Assembly: GCF_014876775.1 (NCBI RefSeq)
Contig: NZ_CP062310.1
Coordinates: forward strand, 1,279,699-1,343,698
From: Infirmifilum lucidum
GTDB taxonomy: Archaea > Thermoproteota > Thermoprotei > Thermofilales > Thermofilaceae
Length of the DNA: 64,000 nucleotides
Reading direction: 5' to 3'
Shown here: piece after piece, positions 50,745 to 58,270 of the stretch
Position numbering within the stretch: position 1 is the first letter of the stretch
How the letters are laid out: every line of letters starts with the position of its first letter
The notes under the pieces: generated by a model
Seen by the model: the letters and a program-made list of their open reading frames with translations, nothing else
Databases searched by the model: none
Told to the model about the DNA's origin: nothing
Program-made: the position numbers and the translations under genes

Positions 50745-51596
50745 GTGGAAAAGCAGCTTCTCGTAGACAAGGTGGCCCTCGCCGCCACGGCAGTTCTACT
50801 GGTGTCTCCCCTGCTAGCGTACCTCACCGGACTGTGGCTACCCTACTGGAAGCTCGTAACAGCCCTGGGCTACGAGGAGGCCTACGTCGCCCTTGCTGTA
50901 GTAATCTTCGTGGCAGTGTCCCCGCAGCTCGGCTACTACACGCTCCTCTCCCTCCTGACGTCAGCCTGGCTGAACGTCTACCTCAAAAACGCCCTTGCGA
51001 TGCCGCGCCCCCCTCCAGAGCAGTGGAAGGTGCCAGAGGAGGGCTACGGCTTCCCCAGCGGCCACGCCCAGACGTCTACGGCGTTCTGGTCAGCGGCGTG
51101 CCTGGCAGTCAGGCGCCTGGCGCTAGCTGCCTTCAGCGCGGTGCTCGTAGCCCTCATATCCGTCTCCAGGCTCGAGCTCGGCGTCCACTACCCCCGGGAC
51201 GTCGTCGGGGGAGTCCTTATAGGGCTCGCCGTGTCACTGGCAACCTACTACGCAGCAGAACGGCTGCTGAGGGCGGACAAGAGGAAGGCGTCGCTGGCAG
51301 TACTCCTCTACTCTCTCCTCGTTGCCCTCCTCTACGGGGTGCAGCCAGACCCGACTATAGTGAAGGTAGCAGGAGTCCTCGCGGGATCCTCTGCGTACCC
51401 GCTCCTACGAGACAGGGTAAAACCAGCCTCGAGCCTGGCCTGGCGAGCGGCTCTCTCGCTACTAGCTCTTGCAATCGCCATGGCACTCACGCGCGCCGCG
51501 AAGGCAGCGCCGCCCCCACTGCAGTTCGCCGCGTACCTGGCCGTAGCAGTCACGATAATCTCGACGCCCCTAATCCACCGCCAAGCAAGGACTTGA
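50745..51596 (+). CDS. PAP2-type membrane phosphatase
   Basis: A 283-residue membrane protein with about six to eight helices and the three PAP2 motifs: KNALAMPRP (motif 1), PSGH (motif 2, FPSGHAQTS) and SRLELGVHYPRD (motif 3). It hydrolyses lipid phosphates such as polyprenyl or archaetidyl phosphates on the membrane surface. GTG start 23 bases after proC. The C-terminal third is an extra run of helices not seen in short PAP2 enzymes. Confidence 0.9.
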   Translation: MEKQLLVDKVALAATAVLLVSPLLAYLTGLWLPYWKLVTALGYEEAYVALAVVIFVAVSPQLGYYTLLSLLTSAWLNVYLKNALAMPRPPPEQWKVPEEGYGFPSGHAQTSTAFWSAACLAVRRLALAAFSAVLVALISVSRLELGVHYPRDVVGGVLIGLAVSLATYYAAERLLRADKRKASLAVLLYSLLVALLYGVQPDPTIVKVAGVLAGSSAYPLLRDRVKPASSLAWRAALSLLALAIAMALTRAAKAAPPPLQFAAYLAVAVTIISTPLIHRQART

Positions 51597-51606
51597 CTTT
51601 GGCATT

Positions 51607-51622
51607 AATATTTTAAAATATT
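51607..51622. repeat. 16-bp perfect palindrome in an AT-rich gap
   Basis: AATATTTTAAAATATT, followed by TTTTCCATTATTACTTTTATC. It lies 11 bases after the PAP2 stop and is probably a T-rich terminator region; its use as a binding site for the next gene cannot be excluded. Confidence 0.5.
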
Positions 51623-51699
51623 TTTCCATTATTACTTTTATCATGCCAGATAAGTTAAAAAGTCGGTTTTTTGACGTTAACATGGCGCGTTACTAACTG

Positions 51700-52047
51700 G
51701 TGGCAGCAATGCAGCCGTGGATCTGGCGGGAGGCAGACTCCGGGGCTAGTATCCTGGCGTCCCTGACGAGCGACATCCTCAGAAAGTACACGCCAACGCT
51801 ACTAGAGGAGAGCGGCAAGCTTCCACTACCGCTACTAGCCGAGAGGATATACGAGCTGCTGAGGAAACACGACGTGAATATAGAGGTGTCCACACAACCC
51901 CTACCCGTTGCGCCGTACCTCCTGCTCCAGAGAGACCCGCTCCGACTCGTGCTCGTACTACACAAAGCGGCATACCAGGTGTGGCCAGAGCTGAAGCCTG
52001 TCAGCCTCCCCGGAGTTCGAACTAACACGAATATAAGTAGCCCATAG
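51700..52047 (+). CDS. Small hypothetical protein upstream of the membrane regulator
   Basis: A 115-residue soluble protein (GTG 51700 or ATG 51709) with a helical middle (ILASLTSDILRKYTPTLLEESGKLPLPLLAERIYELLRKH) and strands VNIEVSTQPLPVAPYLLLQRDPLRLVLVLHKAA. No family recognised. Its last ~10 codons contain the GAACTA promoter element of the next gene, so the 3' end is doubly constrained. Confidence 0.55.
   Translation: MAAMQPWIWREADSGASILASLTSDILRKYTPTLLEESGKLPLPLLAERIYELLRKHDVNIEVSTQPLPVAPYLLLQRDPLRLVLVLHKAAYQVWPELKPVSLPGVRTNTNISSP
52016..52037 (+). promoter_or_regulatory. GAACTA-N6-TATA promoter of the membrane regulator
   Basis: TTCGAACTA (52016-52024), ACACGA, ATATAAG (52031-52037); the ATG at 52066 is 32 bases below the box centre, so the leader is about six bases. 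It overlaps the end of the preceding gene. Most divergent of the five copies (C for T at one position). Confidence 0.68.
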
Positions 52048-52065
52048 GTTACTAGGTGCGGAAAA

Positions 52066-52938
52066 ATGAAGGCACCAGGTCACGAAGCGGCCCTGGCCCT
52101 GCTCGCCTCCGTAGCTCTCGGCATCGCCCTAGTCCTCTACTACCAGCCCACTGTATACGCCAGCCCTAGCTTCCTCCCACTAGACTCCCGGGTAACGCTG
52201 TTCAAGACCCTCAACTCGACAGACATGCTACTCGTACTCTCACTCCCGCCGTACGCGCAACTAGAGAAGACACGCCTAGGCTGTATCGCAAACGCCTCAA
52301 GTGTCGAGGCAACAGCCCCGGGGTTATCCTTAGAGGTTAGGAGGGAGGGCGGGCTCTACTGCATATACGCGTCAGCGGTGAACCCTACTCCTCAATTCAC
52401 GTCAGTGGAAGTACGCGTCCACGCAGCCCTACTGCAGGGGCAGACAGAACAGTTACCAGCTGCTCTCCTGGTAGCGGTAGCCGCCGTGGGGGCAGCCTCA
52501 TACCTGTCCCTCACCGAGAAGGGCAGAGACATAGTCTTCAGGGTAGCCTCGGTGCCAGTAGCGTATGCCCTGGTGAACCGCGAGAACGCCCTCAGGAACG
52601 CCAGGAGGAGGCTAATATACGAATACGTAAGGAGGAACCCGGGCGTGGGGCCGAGGGCCATAAGCAGGGGGCTCGGGATAAGCTTCGGCGAAGTGCAGTG
52701 GCACCTCTCAGTCCTCGAGCGCGTAGGCCTGGTAGCCAGGGCCAGCCTAGTGAAGAGAGCACTGTACTACCCGGCAGAAACGCCCCTACACGAGTGGCTA
52801 CCCTCCTTCGCCAGGCGGGAGCTGGGGATAAGAGTGAGGCCCGAGCACGTCCAGAGGAACGAGTACAGGATACGTGTCCTACTAGCGAAGGGCTGTACAG
52901 TGGCGGAACTCAAAGCCCTGCTGGCATCCACGAGCTAG
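52066..52938 (+). CDS. Membrane-anchored winged-helix transcription regulator
   Basis: A 290-residue protein: helix 1 at ~8-24 (EAALALLASVALGIALVLYY), a ~100-residue domain outside the membrane with two cysteines (RLGCIANASS, GLYCIYASA), helix 2 at ~128-147, then a cytoplasmic winged helix at ~175-240 (RRRLIYEYVRRNPGVGPRAISRGLGISFGEVQWHLSVLERVGLV). This is a one-component membrane-bound regulator that could sense an outside signal. It is under the same GAACTA promoter motif as the surface proteins it precedes, so it is the prime candidate for their regulator and for its own. Confidence 0.82.
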   Translation: MKAPGHEAALALLASVALGIALVLYYQPTVYASPSFLPLDSRVTLFKTLNSTDMLLVLSLPPYAQLEKTRLGCIANASSVEATAPGLSLEVRREGGLYCIYASAVNPTPQFTSVEVRVHAALLQGQTEQLPAALLVAVAAVGAASYLSLTEKGRDIVFRVASVPVAYALVNRENALRNARRRLIYEYVRRNPGVGPRAISRGLGISFGEVQWHLSVLERVGLVARASLVKRALYYPAETPLHEWLPSFARRELGIRVRPEHVQRNEYRIRVLLAKGCTVAELKALLASTS

Positions 52939-52969
52939 AAGCCAACAAGCCCCCTGAGCCCTTTCTTGT

Positions 52970-52991
52970 TTTGAACTAAAAAGTTTATAAA
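52970..52991 (+). promoter_or_regulatory. GAACTA-N6-TATA promoter of the filament-like gene
   Basis: TTTGAACTA (52970-52978), AAAAGT, TTATAAA (52985-52991). The transcript start would be near 53014, just before the GGTGGA (53015-53020) preceding ATG 53024. Confidence 0.78.
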
Positions 52992-53023
52992 CCCCTAGAC
53001 GCTTGTGCACTGTCGGTGGAAGC

Positions 53024-53578
53024 ATGGAAACAGCGCGGCGCACAATAGTAGCGACGCTACTAGTAGCACTAGCCATAGTAGCCTTCGCCGCAGCCGTAAC
53101 AATCACGAACATCACTGAGTGGACTGTGAAGGCCCAAGGAGCACCAGTGGTCAAGGTAGCAGGCAGTGACGCCGACGGCACCTACGTTGCGGTCGGGACG
53201 TACACAGGAACCGACGGCACGAACAGGACTACGATCACCGTCGTCGGCTTCAAGGGAGACATTACAAGGTACACGAGCGTGCTCAAGATATGCAACAAGA
53301 ACTACTCAAAGCCTGTATCAGTGTCGCTGGTATACAAAACGCTGCTGAGCGGGAACTGGAATTATGTGAAGTACATAAAGATCCTCTACCCCGGCTCGAG
53401 CCCGCCGTCAACGCTAACAATCGACAGCACCACTAGCCCTGGAACCTCAATAACCCTTGGAACAGTAGACCCTGGCAGCTGCACCAGCGACATCGGGGTC
53501 GAAGTACTCGTAACGCCAGACGCGCCAACGAACACGAATCTCATAACCATTGAAGTCGACGTCGAGTCAACAGGCTAG
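53024..53578 (+). CDS. Secreted beta-rich subunit, filament-like (AbpA/TasA-like layout)
   Basis: About 184 residues from ATG 53024, chosen since GGTGGA precedes it and the TATA box puts the mRNA start at ~53014. Signal peptide METARRTIVATLLVALAIVA, then TITNITEWTVKAQGAP and a beta-sandwich (TYVAVGTYTGTDGTNRTTITVVG, SVLKICNKNYSKPVSVSLVYK, GTVDPGSC). The two cysteines could form a disulfide. A secreted single beta domain with an N-terminal strand is the build of donor-strand filaments such as archaeal bundling pili; I infer that from layout. Its N-terminus is homologous to that of the 55071 protein. Confidence 0.75.
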   Translation: METARRTIVATLLVALAIVAFAAAVTITNITEWTVKAQGAPVVKVAGSDADGTYVAVGTYTGTDGTNRTTITVVGFKGDITRYTSVLKICNKNYSKPVSVSLVYKTLLSGNWNYVKYIKILYPGSSPPSTLTIDSTTSPGTSITLGTVDPGSCTSDIGVEVLVTPDAPTNTNLITIEVDVESTG

Positions 53579-53579
53579 G

Positions 53580-53601
53580 TTTGAACTAGAAAACTTAAAT
53601 A
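53580..53601 (+). promoter_or_regulatory. GAACTA-N6-TATA promoter of the surface protein operon
   Basis: TTTGAACTA (53580-53588), GAAAAC, TTAAATA (53595-53601), transcript start near 53624, AGGTG (53624-53628) then TTG at 53636. Confidence 0.75.
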
Positions 53602-53635
53602 TTTTTTTCTCTCTCCCGAAAACAGGTGCCCAGTC

Positions 53636-55081
53636 TTGAACCGCAAGCTTAAACTAGGCATACCTGTGGGCGTTGCGCTCGCAGTCTTCCTTGTTCTCCT
53701 CTCGCAGTACCCTCTCGGGCTCCAAGCCCTACTTACAGGCGGTGTACACGACGTAGAGCTCCTGTGGCAGGGGAAGCAGCTACGTGCAGTGACGCTGGCA
53801 GTGGGCAACTACACTGCCTTCTGCTACCCCCAAGCCCTGACAGTGAGGAACCTGGGCGGGGCGGGCCTCACGTACACTCTGGCGTTCGAGCTCAGGGGCT
53901 TTGAAGGCTACTTCGAGCTCCGCGGCCTCAACGAGACTCTACTGCTGGTCAGCGGCAACAAGACAGTGGCTAGAGCCCTGGCTCTAGCCCCGGGTTCCTC
54001 AGCCTCCCTAACAGTGTGCGTGAAAGCCGGAAAGGCCCAGGTAGCGAGGCTCGTTGTCGCAGACAAGTCTTCACCTGAGAAAGAGAAGGCCACGAGGAGT
54101 GAAGTGCTCCTCGACATCAGGCTGACCGACTGGTACGACAACACCTACCCCCTGAGAATAGAGCTGAGCCCTACTGTGGCGCGCGAGGGCTACGCTATCT
54201 TCGAGGTGACGGGCGGCGGGGAAGTATACGTGAATGGGAAGCTAGCAGGCAGGATCCCCCCAATAGCGGGCGCCAGTGCATCGAGCATACTAGTTGTAGA
54301 GAGGGTCAAGGGGGTCGACTACCCCCTCGTCTTCCAAGTTGAAGCATGGCGGGTCGAAGAGGCTACTGGCGTCTTGAAGCCCGTGAGGCTCCTAGAGCCC
54401 AGCGAGGCTATGGGGGCCAACGACAGGCTAGTGTTCGTGGCCTACATATCAAACACCACTCTCATCCACGTATACACCGGGGGTACTCGGAGGCTGAACT
54501 TCACAGGCCTAGTCTCGGAGAGCAACAGTATTATAGACACCGGCGCAGTTAAGATCGAGCTCGCCCGGTGGGGCTTCAGCTCCAAGAGCTTAACCGTGAA
54601 CTTGACAGGCTCTATAGCCTGGCCCTACCAAGCCGAGAAAGAGTACTACAGCGACCCGGGGGCTTGGAGTAGAGTTCTCCTTGGCCCCGTTAGGGGGATT
54701 TGGGAGTACAGGACGAGCGGCGTCTCCGGGTATGTTTCCAGGGCCTTCATGACCGCCTACTCTGGGTCAAACATAACGTTGACGTACCTGTGGCCCGGGA
54801 GCATTAGGGCCGGTATCGCGCTAGAATGGTACCTCCTTTCCTGGGCCAGCAACGGAACCTATACCGTAGAGTTTACTTGTGCTACGCTCTGCCAGAGGCT
54901 CCCAGTCAAACTCCTCGGGGATGCTGGCCGTGCAACAGTCCTGCTCTGCAACAACTACTACCTCTCGGGCGGCACTGCGGCAACACCAGCCTACTACGGT
55001 AGCGCAGTTCTAACTACAACAGGCTCTCCGCTCGCACAAGTTAAAAGCCTAAAGGTCGCGGTGAGGAACTTTGCCGCCTAG
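53636..55081 (+). CDS. Secreted surface protein, unknown ligand
   Basis: A 481-residue protein starting with TTG. A signal-peptide-like N-terminus (LGIPVGVALAVFLVLLSQY) precedes beta-rich domains with many N-glycosylation sites (NYT, NET, NKT, NTT, NLT). A first domain (about 40-150, YPQALTVRNLGGAGLTYTLAFELRGF) resembles an Ig-like fold; a later region (DIRLTDWYDNTYPLRIELS) resembles DUF2341-type surface domains. Two Cys pairs near the C-terminus. It overlaps the next gene by 11 bases, so both are one unit under a GAACTA promoter. Confidence 0.72.
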   Translation: MNRKLKLGIPVGVALAVFLVLLSQYPLGLQALLTGGVHDVELLWQGKQLRAVTLAVGNYTAFCYPQALTVRNLGGAGLTYTLAFELRGFEGYFELRGLNETLLLVSGNKTVARALALAPGSSASLTVCVKAGKAQVARLVVADKSSPEKEKATRSEVLLDIRLTDWYDNTYPLRIELSPTVAREGYAIFEVTGGGEVYVNGKLAGRIPPIAGASASSILVVERVKGVDYPLVFQVEAWRVEEATGVLKPVRLLEPSEAMGANDRLVFVAYISNTTLIHVYTGGTRRLNFTGLVSESNSIIDTGAVKIELARWGFSSKSLTVNLTGSIAWPYQAEKEYYSDPGAWSRVLLGPVRGIWEYRTSGVSGYVSRAFMTAYSGSNITLTYLWPGSIRAGIALEWYLLSWASNGTYTVEFTCATLCQRLPVKLLGDAGRATVLLCNNYYLSGGTAATPAYYGSAVLTTTGSPLAQVKSLKVAVRNFAA

Positions 55082-57041
55082 GCCCACGCCACCAATACTC
55101 CTCCTGCTCCTAGTCGCCTCCGTATCCTTCGCACTAGTAGTGCTGACAAACATCGCCGTCCTCACGGTGGTCGCGAGGCAGGCCCCTCTAACGAAGTACC
55201 AGGGCTGGGACACCGGCAACCTGTCATACGGCGTGAAGGGCGCCAGCGCCACCTGGGCCACCGACTCAGGGCTAAACGCGACGATTGTATGGCTTCGTAT
55301 TATGACAGGGCAGTGGTTTAACGCGACCTTCAACCCCGCGCTCTACGGTGTACCGCAGATTCCCGTAGAGGCCTGGCTCGAGTACGAGGCCATCACCGGT
55401 AGCTACGCCTCCTGCCTCAACCTAACACTGCACCTAAACTCCACCACCCAGGTCGTGGTGGTGAACGGCAGGGTAGTACAGGCTACTGGAACGGCCGTCT
55501 CCATGCCTGCGGGCTCCAGGGGCCTGTTCAACACCCTTGCAGGCTCGTCGTGCTACGTGCCACCAGGCCAGGAAGTCGCTAGAGTCTACACGTGGCTGGC
55601 GTACAGGGCAGGTGTAGCCAGCGTGAAGCAGAGGGTAGTGTGGGTCGTGGTCGCGGGCCCGACGAGAGTGTGGCTAGGGGATCCCTCAACTACAGGTGTA
55701 TCTGTGTCTCTCTATGACTCAAACACCAGAGCTCTATCCACGGCTACTCTGACTGCTAACCTTACCAGGCTTCAACGTGGAGCTATATATTACGACACGT
55801 TTGATACAAATCCATTCACTGCGGGAAGAATGTCTCAGCTATCCTGCACATGGAGATACAGTAGCACAGGGAGGTACATTTATATTTCAACGAGTAGCCG
55901 TCCCACAACCTACGGCGGGGAGTGTGTGGCTGTAGCAAACATAGACTTGTCTCGATACGTGTCTGAGGGGAGAAGAATCTATATTGCCGTTGTTGCCTGG
56001 AGGCCTGGATATCCACTTCAGATCAGAGCTTTTTACGATACTGTCTTTACTGACCCGCTTACCCAGAGAATATACACTGTAGGCTACTGGAACTACCCTC
56101 AACCAGGACAGACAGGCGACATTACGGATGCTACAGCATACTACTTTGATGGGACAAACTGGGTTCAGAGAGCGAGCGTCCAGGTAGCACCTCCGGGCCT
56201 CGGTTTTGAGTACGATTATTACCACGAGATAGCAAGTGTGGCGGACTTCTCAGCTAAGACTCTTGAACAGTGGAACCGTACGAGGATATATGCCACACCT
56301 ATGGGCTACCTGTTTTCGCCTAGCAGAGCAGGAGTCGGGTTCTACCTCATAGACACTGGGACAACTGTTCAAGCAAACTTTGACAACCTAGTGATAAGCG
56401 TTGACAACCCTGCATGGGAGGTTAAAGTCGTCGGGCTAAAACCAGGGTGGACTGCCAGGATCAGGGACAGCACGGGGCAAACTGTCGTGAGTGGAGTAGC
56501 CGGTAGCGATGGAAGCGTAGTACTCCAACTCTGGCCTACGATCACGAGTTATGTAAATGCCTTCATCGTTAAGAGCGGTTACATCGATATAATCGACGAG
56601 TACGGGAACATAGTCATAAGTAAACAGTTCACAGACGACGTTGTCGGTGGAGACGTTTATCGATTCTCATGGGGTTTTGCAGGGAGAGTACTAAACGTCT
56701 TAAGCAATCTTTCAGCCTCCTTCACGAGCAAGCTCGTCCTGGCAGGGACGAACTGCACGGTTAGTGGCTCCGCGGTAAGCCTCTACCTGTACAACAGCAG
56801 TGGCTCGGCTTCTACGCCCATACAGGTCAGCGGCCCGAGCGTCACGAGCTGGGCTACAAGCACGGTCTCGATGTCCCCGCCCGCAAGCTGGTCTGGGAGC
56901 TGGCTCGCGGGCTACTGGTACCTCTCAGCCTCACTTCCCGGCTCGGCGAGCACATGCTACCTAGACGTCGTGGAGCCAGTATACCTGCCCGACAGCGTAC
57001 AGGTGGGGCTCAGGGCTGTGCTGTGGCTGAAAAGGCCCTAG
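55071..57041 (+). CDS. Large secreted adhesin-like surface protein, mosaic
   Basis: A 656-residue secreted protein (TTG start). N-terminal signal (ILLLLLVASVSFALVV) is followed by TNIAVLTVVARQAP, an ungapped match to TNITEWTVKAQGAP of the 53024 subunit. Residues ~235-445 are a concanavalin-like domain (YYDTFDTNPFTAGRM...NFDNLVISVDNPAW), then a carboxypeptidase-like Ig domain (~446-535) and a Ser/Thr-rich tail. No membrane anchor at the C-terminus. It looks like the adhesive tip or side component of a filament built from 53024-type subunits. DNA between ~55690 and ~56690 is visibly richer in A+T than the flanks. Confidence 0.75.
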   Translation: MPPRPTPPILLLLLVASVSFALVVLTNIAVLTVVARQAPLTKYQGWDTGNLSYGVKGASATWATDSGLNATIVWLRIMTGQWFNATFNPALYGVPQIPVEAWLEYEAITGSYASCLNLTLHLNSTTQVVVVNGRVVQATGTAVSMPAGSRGLFNTLAGSSCYVPPGQEVARVYTWLAYRAGVASVKQRVVWVVVAGPTRVWLGDPSTTGVSVSLYDSNTRALSTATLTANLTRLQRGAIYYDTFDTNPFTAGRMSQLSCTWRYSSTGRYIYISTSSRPTTYGGECVAVANIDLSRYVSEGRRIYIAVVAWRPGYPLQIRAFYDTVFTDPLTQRIYTVGYWNYPQPGQTGDITDATAYYFDGTNWVQRASVQVAPPGLGFEYDYYHEIASVADFSAKTLEQWNRTRIYATPMGYLFSPSRAGVGFYLIDTGTTVQANFDNLVISVDNPAWEVKVVGLKPGWTARIRDSTGQTVVSGVAGSDGSVVLQLWPTITSYVNAFIVKSGYIDIIDEYGNIVISKQFTDDVVGGDVYRFSWGFAGRVLNVLSNLSASFTSKLVLAGTNCTVSGSAVSLYLYNSSGSASTPIQVSGPSVTSWATSTVSMSPPASWSGSWLAGYWYLSASLPGSASTCYLDVVEPVYLPDSVQVGLRAVLWLKRP

Positions 57042-58111
57042 AGAACCCTTGTAAACTTGTCCCACACTGGGGCTAGCCTGCCTAGGCCCGGCTCCTCGCC
57101 CACGCGCCTTATGCCCTTCTCGATGCTGGCCCCGCCCGTGAACGCCTGGCCGACAGTCAGTAGGTCACAGTCCGTGTCGTAGTAGGCTATGTTCCGCAGT
57201 GCCTGGGCGACGTGGACGTGCGCAGTCATGCCCAGCCTAGTCTCGCCGTAGCAGCCTATCATGTTCTTCAGGCCTGCTGCCTCGCTCACGTGGGCTACTC
57301 TGAGTGCGCCTGTAAGCCCCCTCGTCTTCATGAGCTTAATGTTTATTATGTCGGCGGCCTCCATCTGGACGGCCTTCAGCGCGTCTGCTGGCGTCTTGAC
57401 GCTCTCGTCGAGTGCTATCGGGAGCGGGCTCTCGCGCTTGATCTTCCTGAGCCCCTCCCAGTCGTCCCACCTCGTGGGCTGCTCTACGAGCTCGACGTCG
57501 TACGACGCGATGCGGTCTATGACTCTCACCGCCTCCTCGGCGCTCCAGCCCTGGTTCGCGTCCACGCGTATCCTGACCCCCTCTCCCACGGCATCCCTGA
57601 CTCTCCGTACTCTCTCGACGTCCTTGTCCGGCTCGAGCCCGAGCTTGAGCTTGAGTATCTTGAAGCCCTCCTCCACGTACTTAACAGCCCTCTTGGCCTG
57701 CTCTTCGGGCTCCATTATCCCGATGGTTATGTCTGTCTCTATCTTGTCTCTGTAGCCGCCTAGCAAGCGCCAGAGAGGCCTGCCGACTGTTTTCCCGTAG
57801 AGGTCTAGCAACGCCATGTCCAGGGCAGCGGCCAGAGAGCTTGGGGCCTGGAGGCTCCAGGTGTACTCGTGTATAGCCTCGATGCTCGTGTAGTCAACGC
57901 TTATCCTGCCGAGTTTTCTAACGGCTTCTACAACCATCTCGAGAGTCTCGCCCAAAACGCTCTTCGAGGGGCATGCCTCGCCCCAGCCCTCTAGGCCCTC
58001 AGGAGTTATGAGTCTCACGACCACAGTCCTGCTCTTCTCGGAGACGCCCGTAGATATCCGGAAGGGCTCCGGCAGCGGTAGCTCGACGACCCATGCCTCT
58101 AGCTTTATCAT
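57038..58111 (-). CDS. Enolase-superfamily dipeptide epimerase-like enzyme
   Basis: A 357-residue mandelate-racemase-like protein: KLKLG (catalytic Lys near 160), RVDANQGW (metal Asp), VEQP (metal Glu), ALDES (metal Asp) and INIKLMKTRG (second catalytic Lys). This KxK...K pattern and GCYGETRLGM place it in the dipeptide-epimerase/muconate-cycloisomerase group. Likely acts on D/L-dipeptides such as Ala-Glu, but related substrates are possible. Ends convergently with the 55071 gene, overlapping by four bases. Confidence 0.9.
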   Translation of the reverse strand: MIKLEAWVVELPLPEPFRISTGVSEKSRTVVVRLITPEGLEGWGEACPSKSVLGETLEMVVEAVRKLGRISVDYTSIEAIHEYTWSLQAPSSLAAALDMALLDLYGKTVGRPLWRLLGGYRDKIETDITIGIMEPEEQAKRAVKYVEEGFKILKLKLGLEPDKDVERVRRVRDAVGEGVRIRVDANQGWSAEEAVRVIDRIASYDVELVEQPTRWDDWEGLRKIKRESPLPIALDESVKTPADALKAVQMEAADIINIKLMKTRGLTGALRVAHVSEAAGLKNMIGCYGETRLGMTAHVHVAQALRNIAYYDTDCDLLTVGQAFTGGASIEKGIRRVGEEPGLGRLAPVWDKFTRVL

Positions 58112-58157
58112 CGGGGGTTCTGCGTGTCGGGGCTTTATTTCCTTAGTGGTTCTGAGT

Positions 58158-58176
58158 CCTCGCCCTGGAGGGCAGG
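58158..58176. repeat. GC-rich hairpin resembling an IS200/IS605 end
   Basis: CCT-C-GCCC-TGGA-GGGC-AGG, with the GCCC/GGGC stem at 58162-58165 and 58170-58173. On the other strand it reads AAGCCCTGCCCTCCAGGG, like the subterminal stems of archaeal IS605/TnpB elements. No transposase gene is nearby, so if real it is a solo relic. A chance GC-rich stem is possible. Confidence 0.35.
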
Positions 58177-58270
58177 GCTTGAGCCCCCGTCGTATAAGGG
58201 GATTACTCCTGTAGCCTATGTTTTTAGCAGCATCACGGATAAATGTACGGCTCGGCGCAGCCTTCCAGCG

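Noticed and set aside
50834-51616. 260-codon frame overlapping the PAP2 gene
   Set aside because: Same situation: the PAP2 frame holds all three catalytic motifs, the other is Arg/Pro/Ser-rich.
52011-52024. GAGTTCGAACTA, which resembles a tRNA T-loop
   Set aside because: No acceptor, D or anticodon arms around it; it is the promoter element of the 52066 gene.
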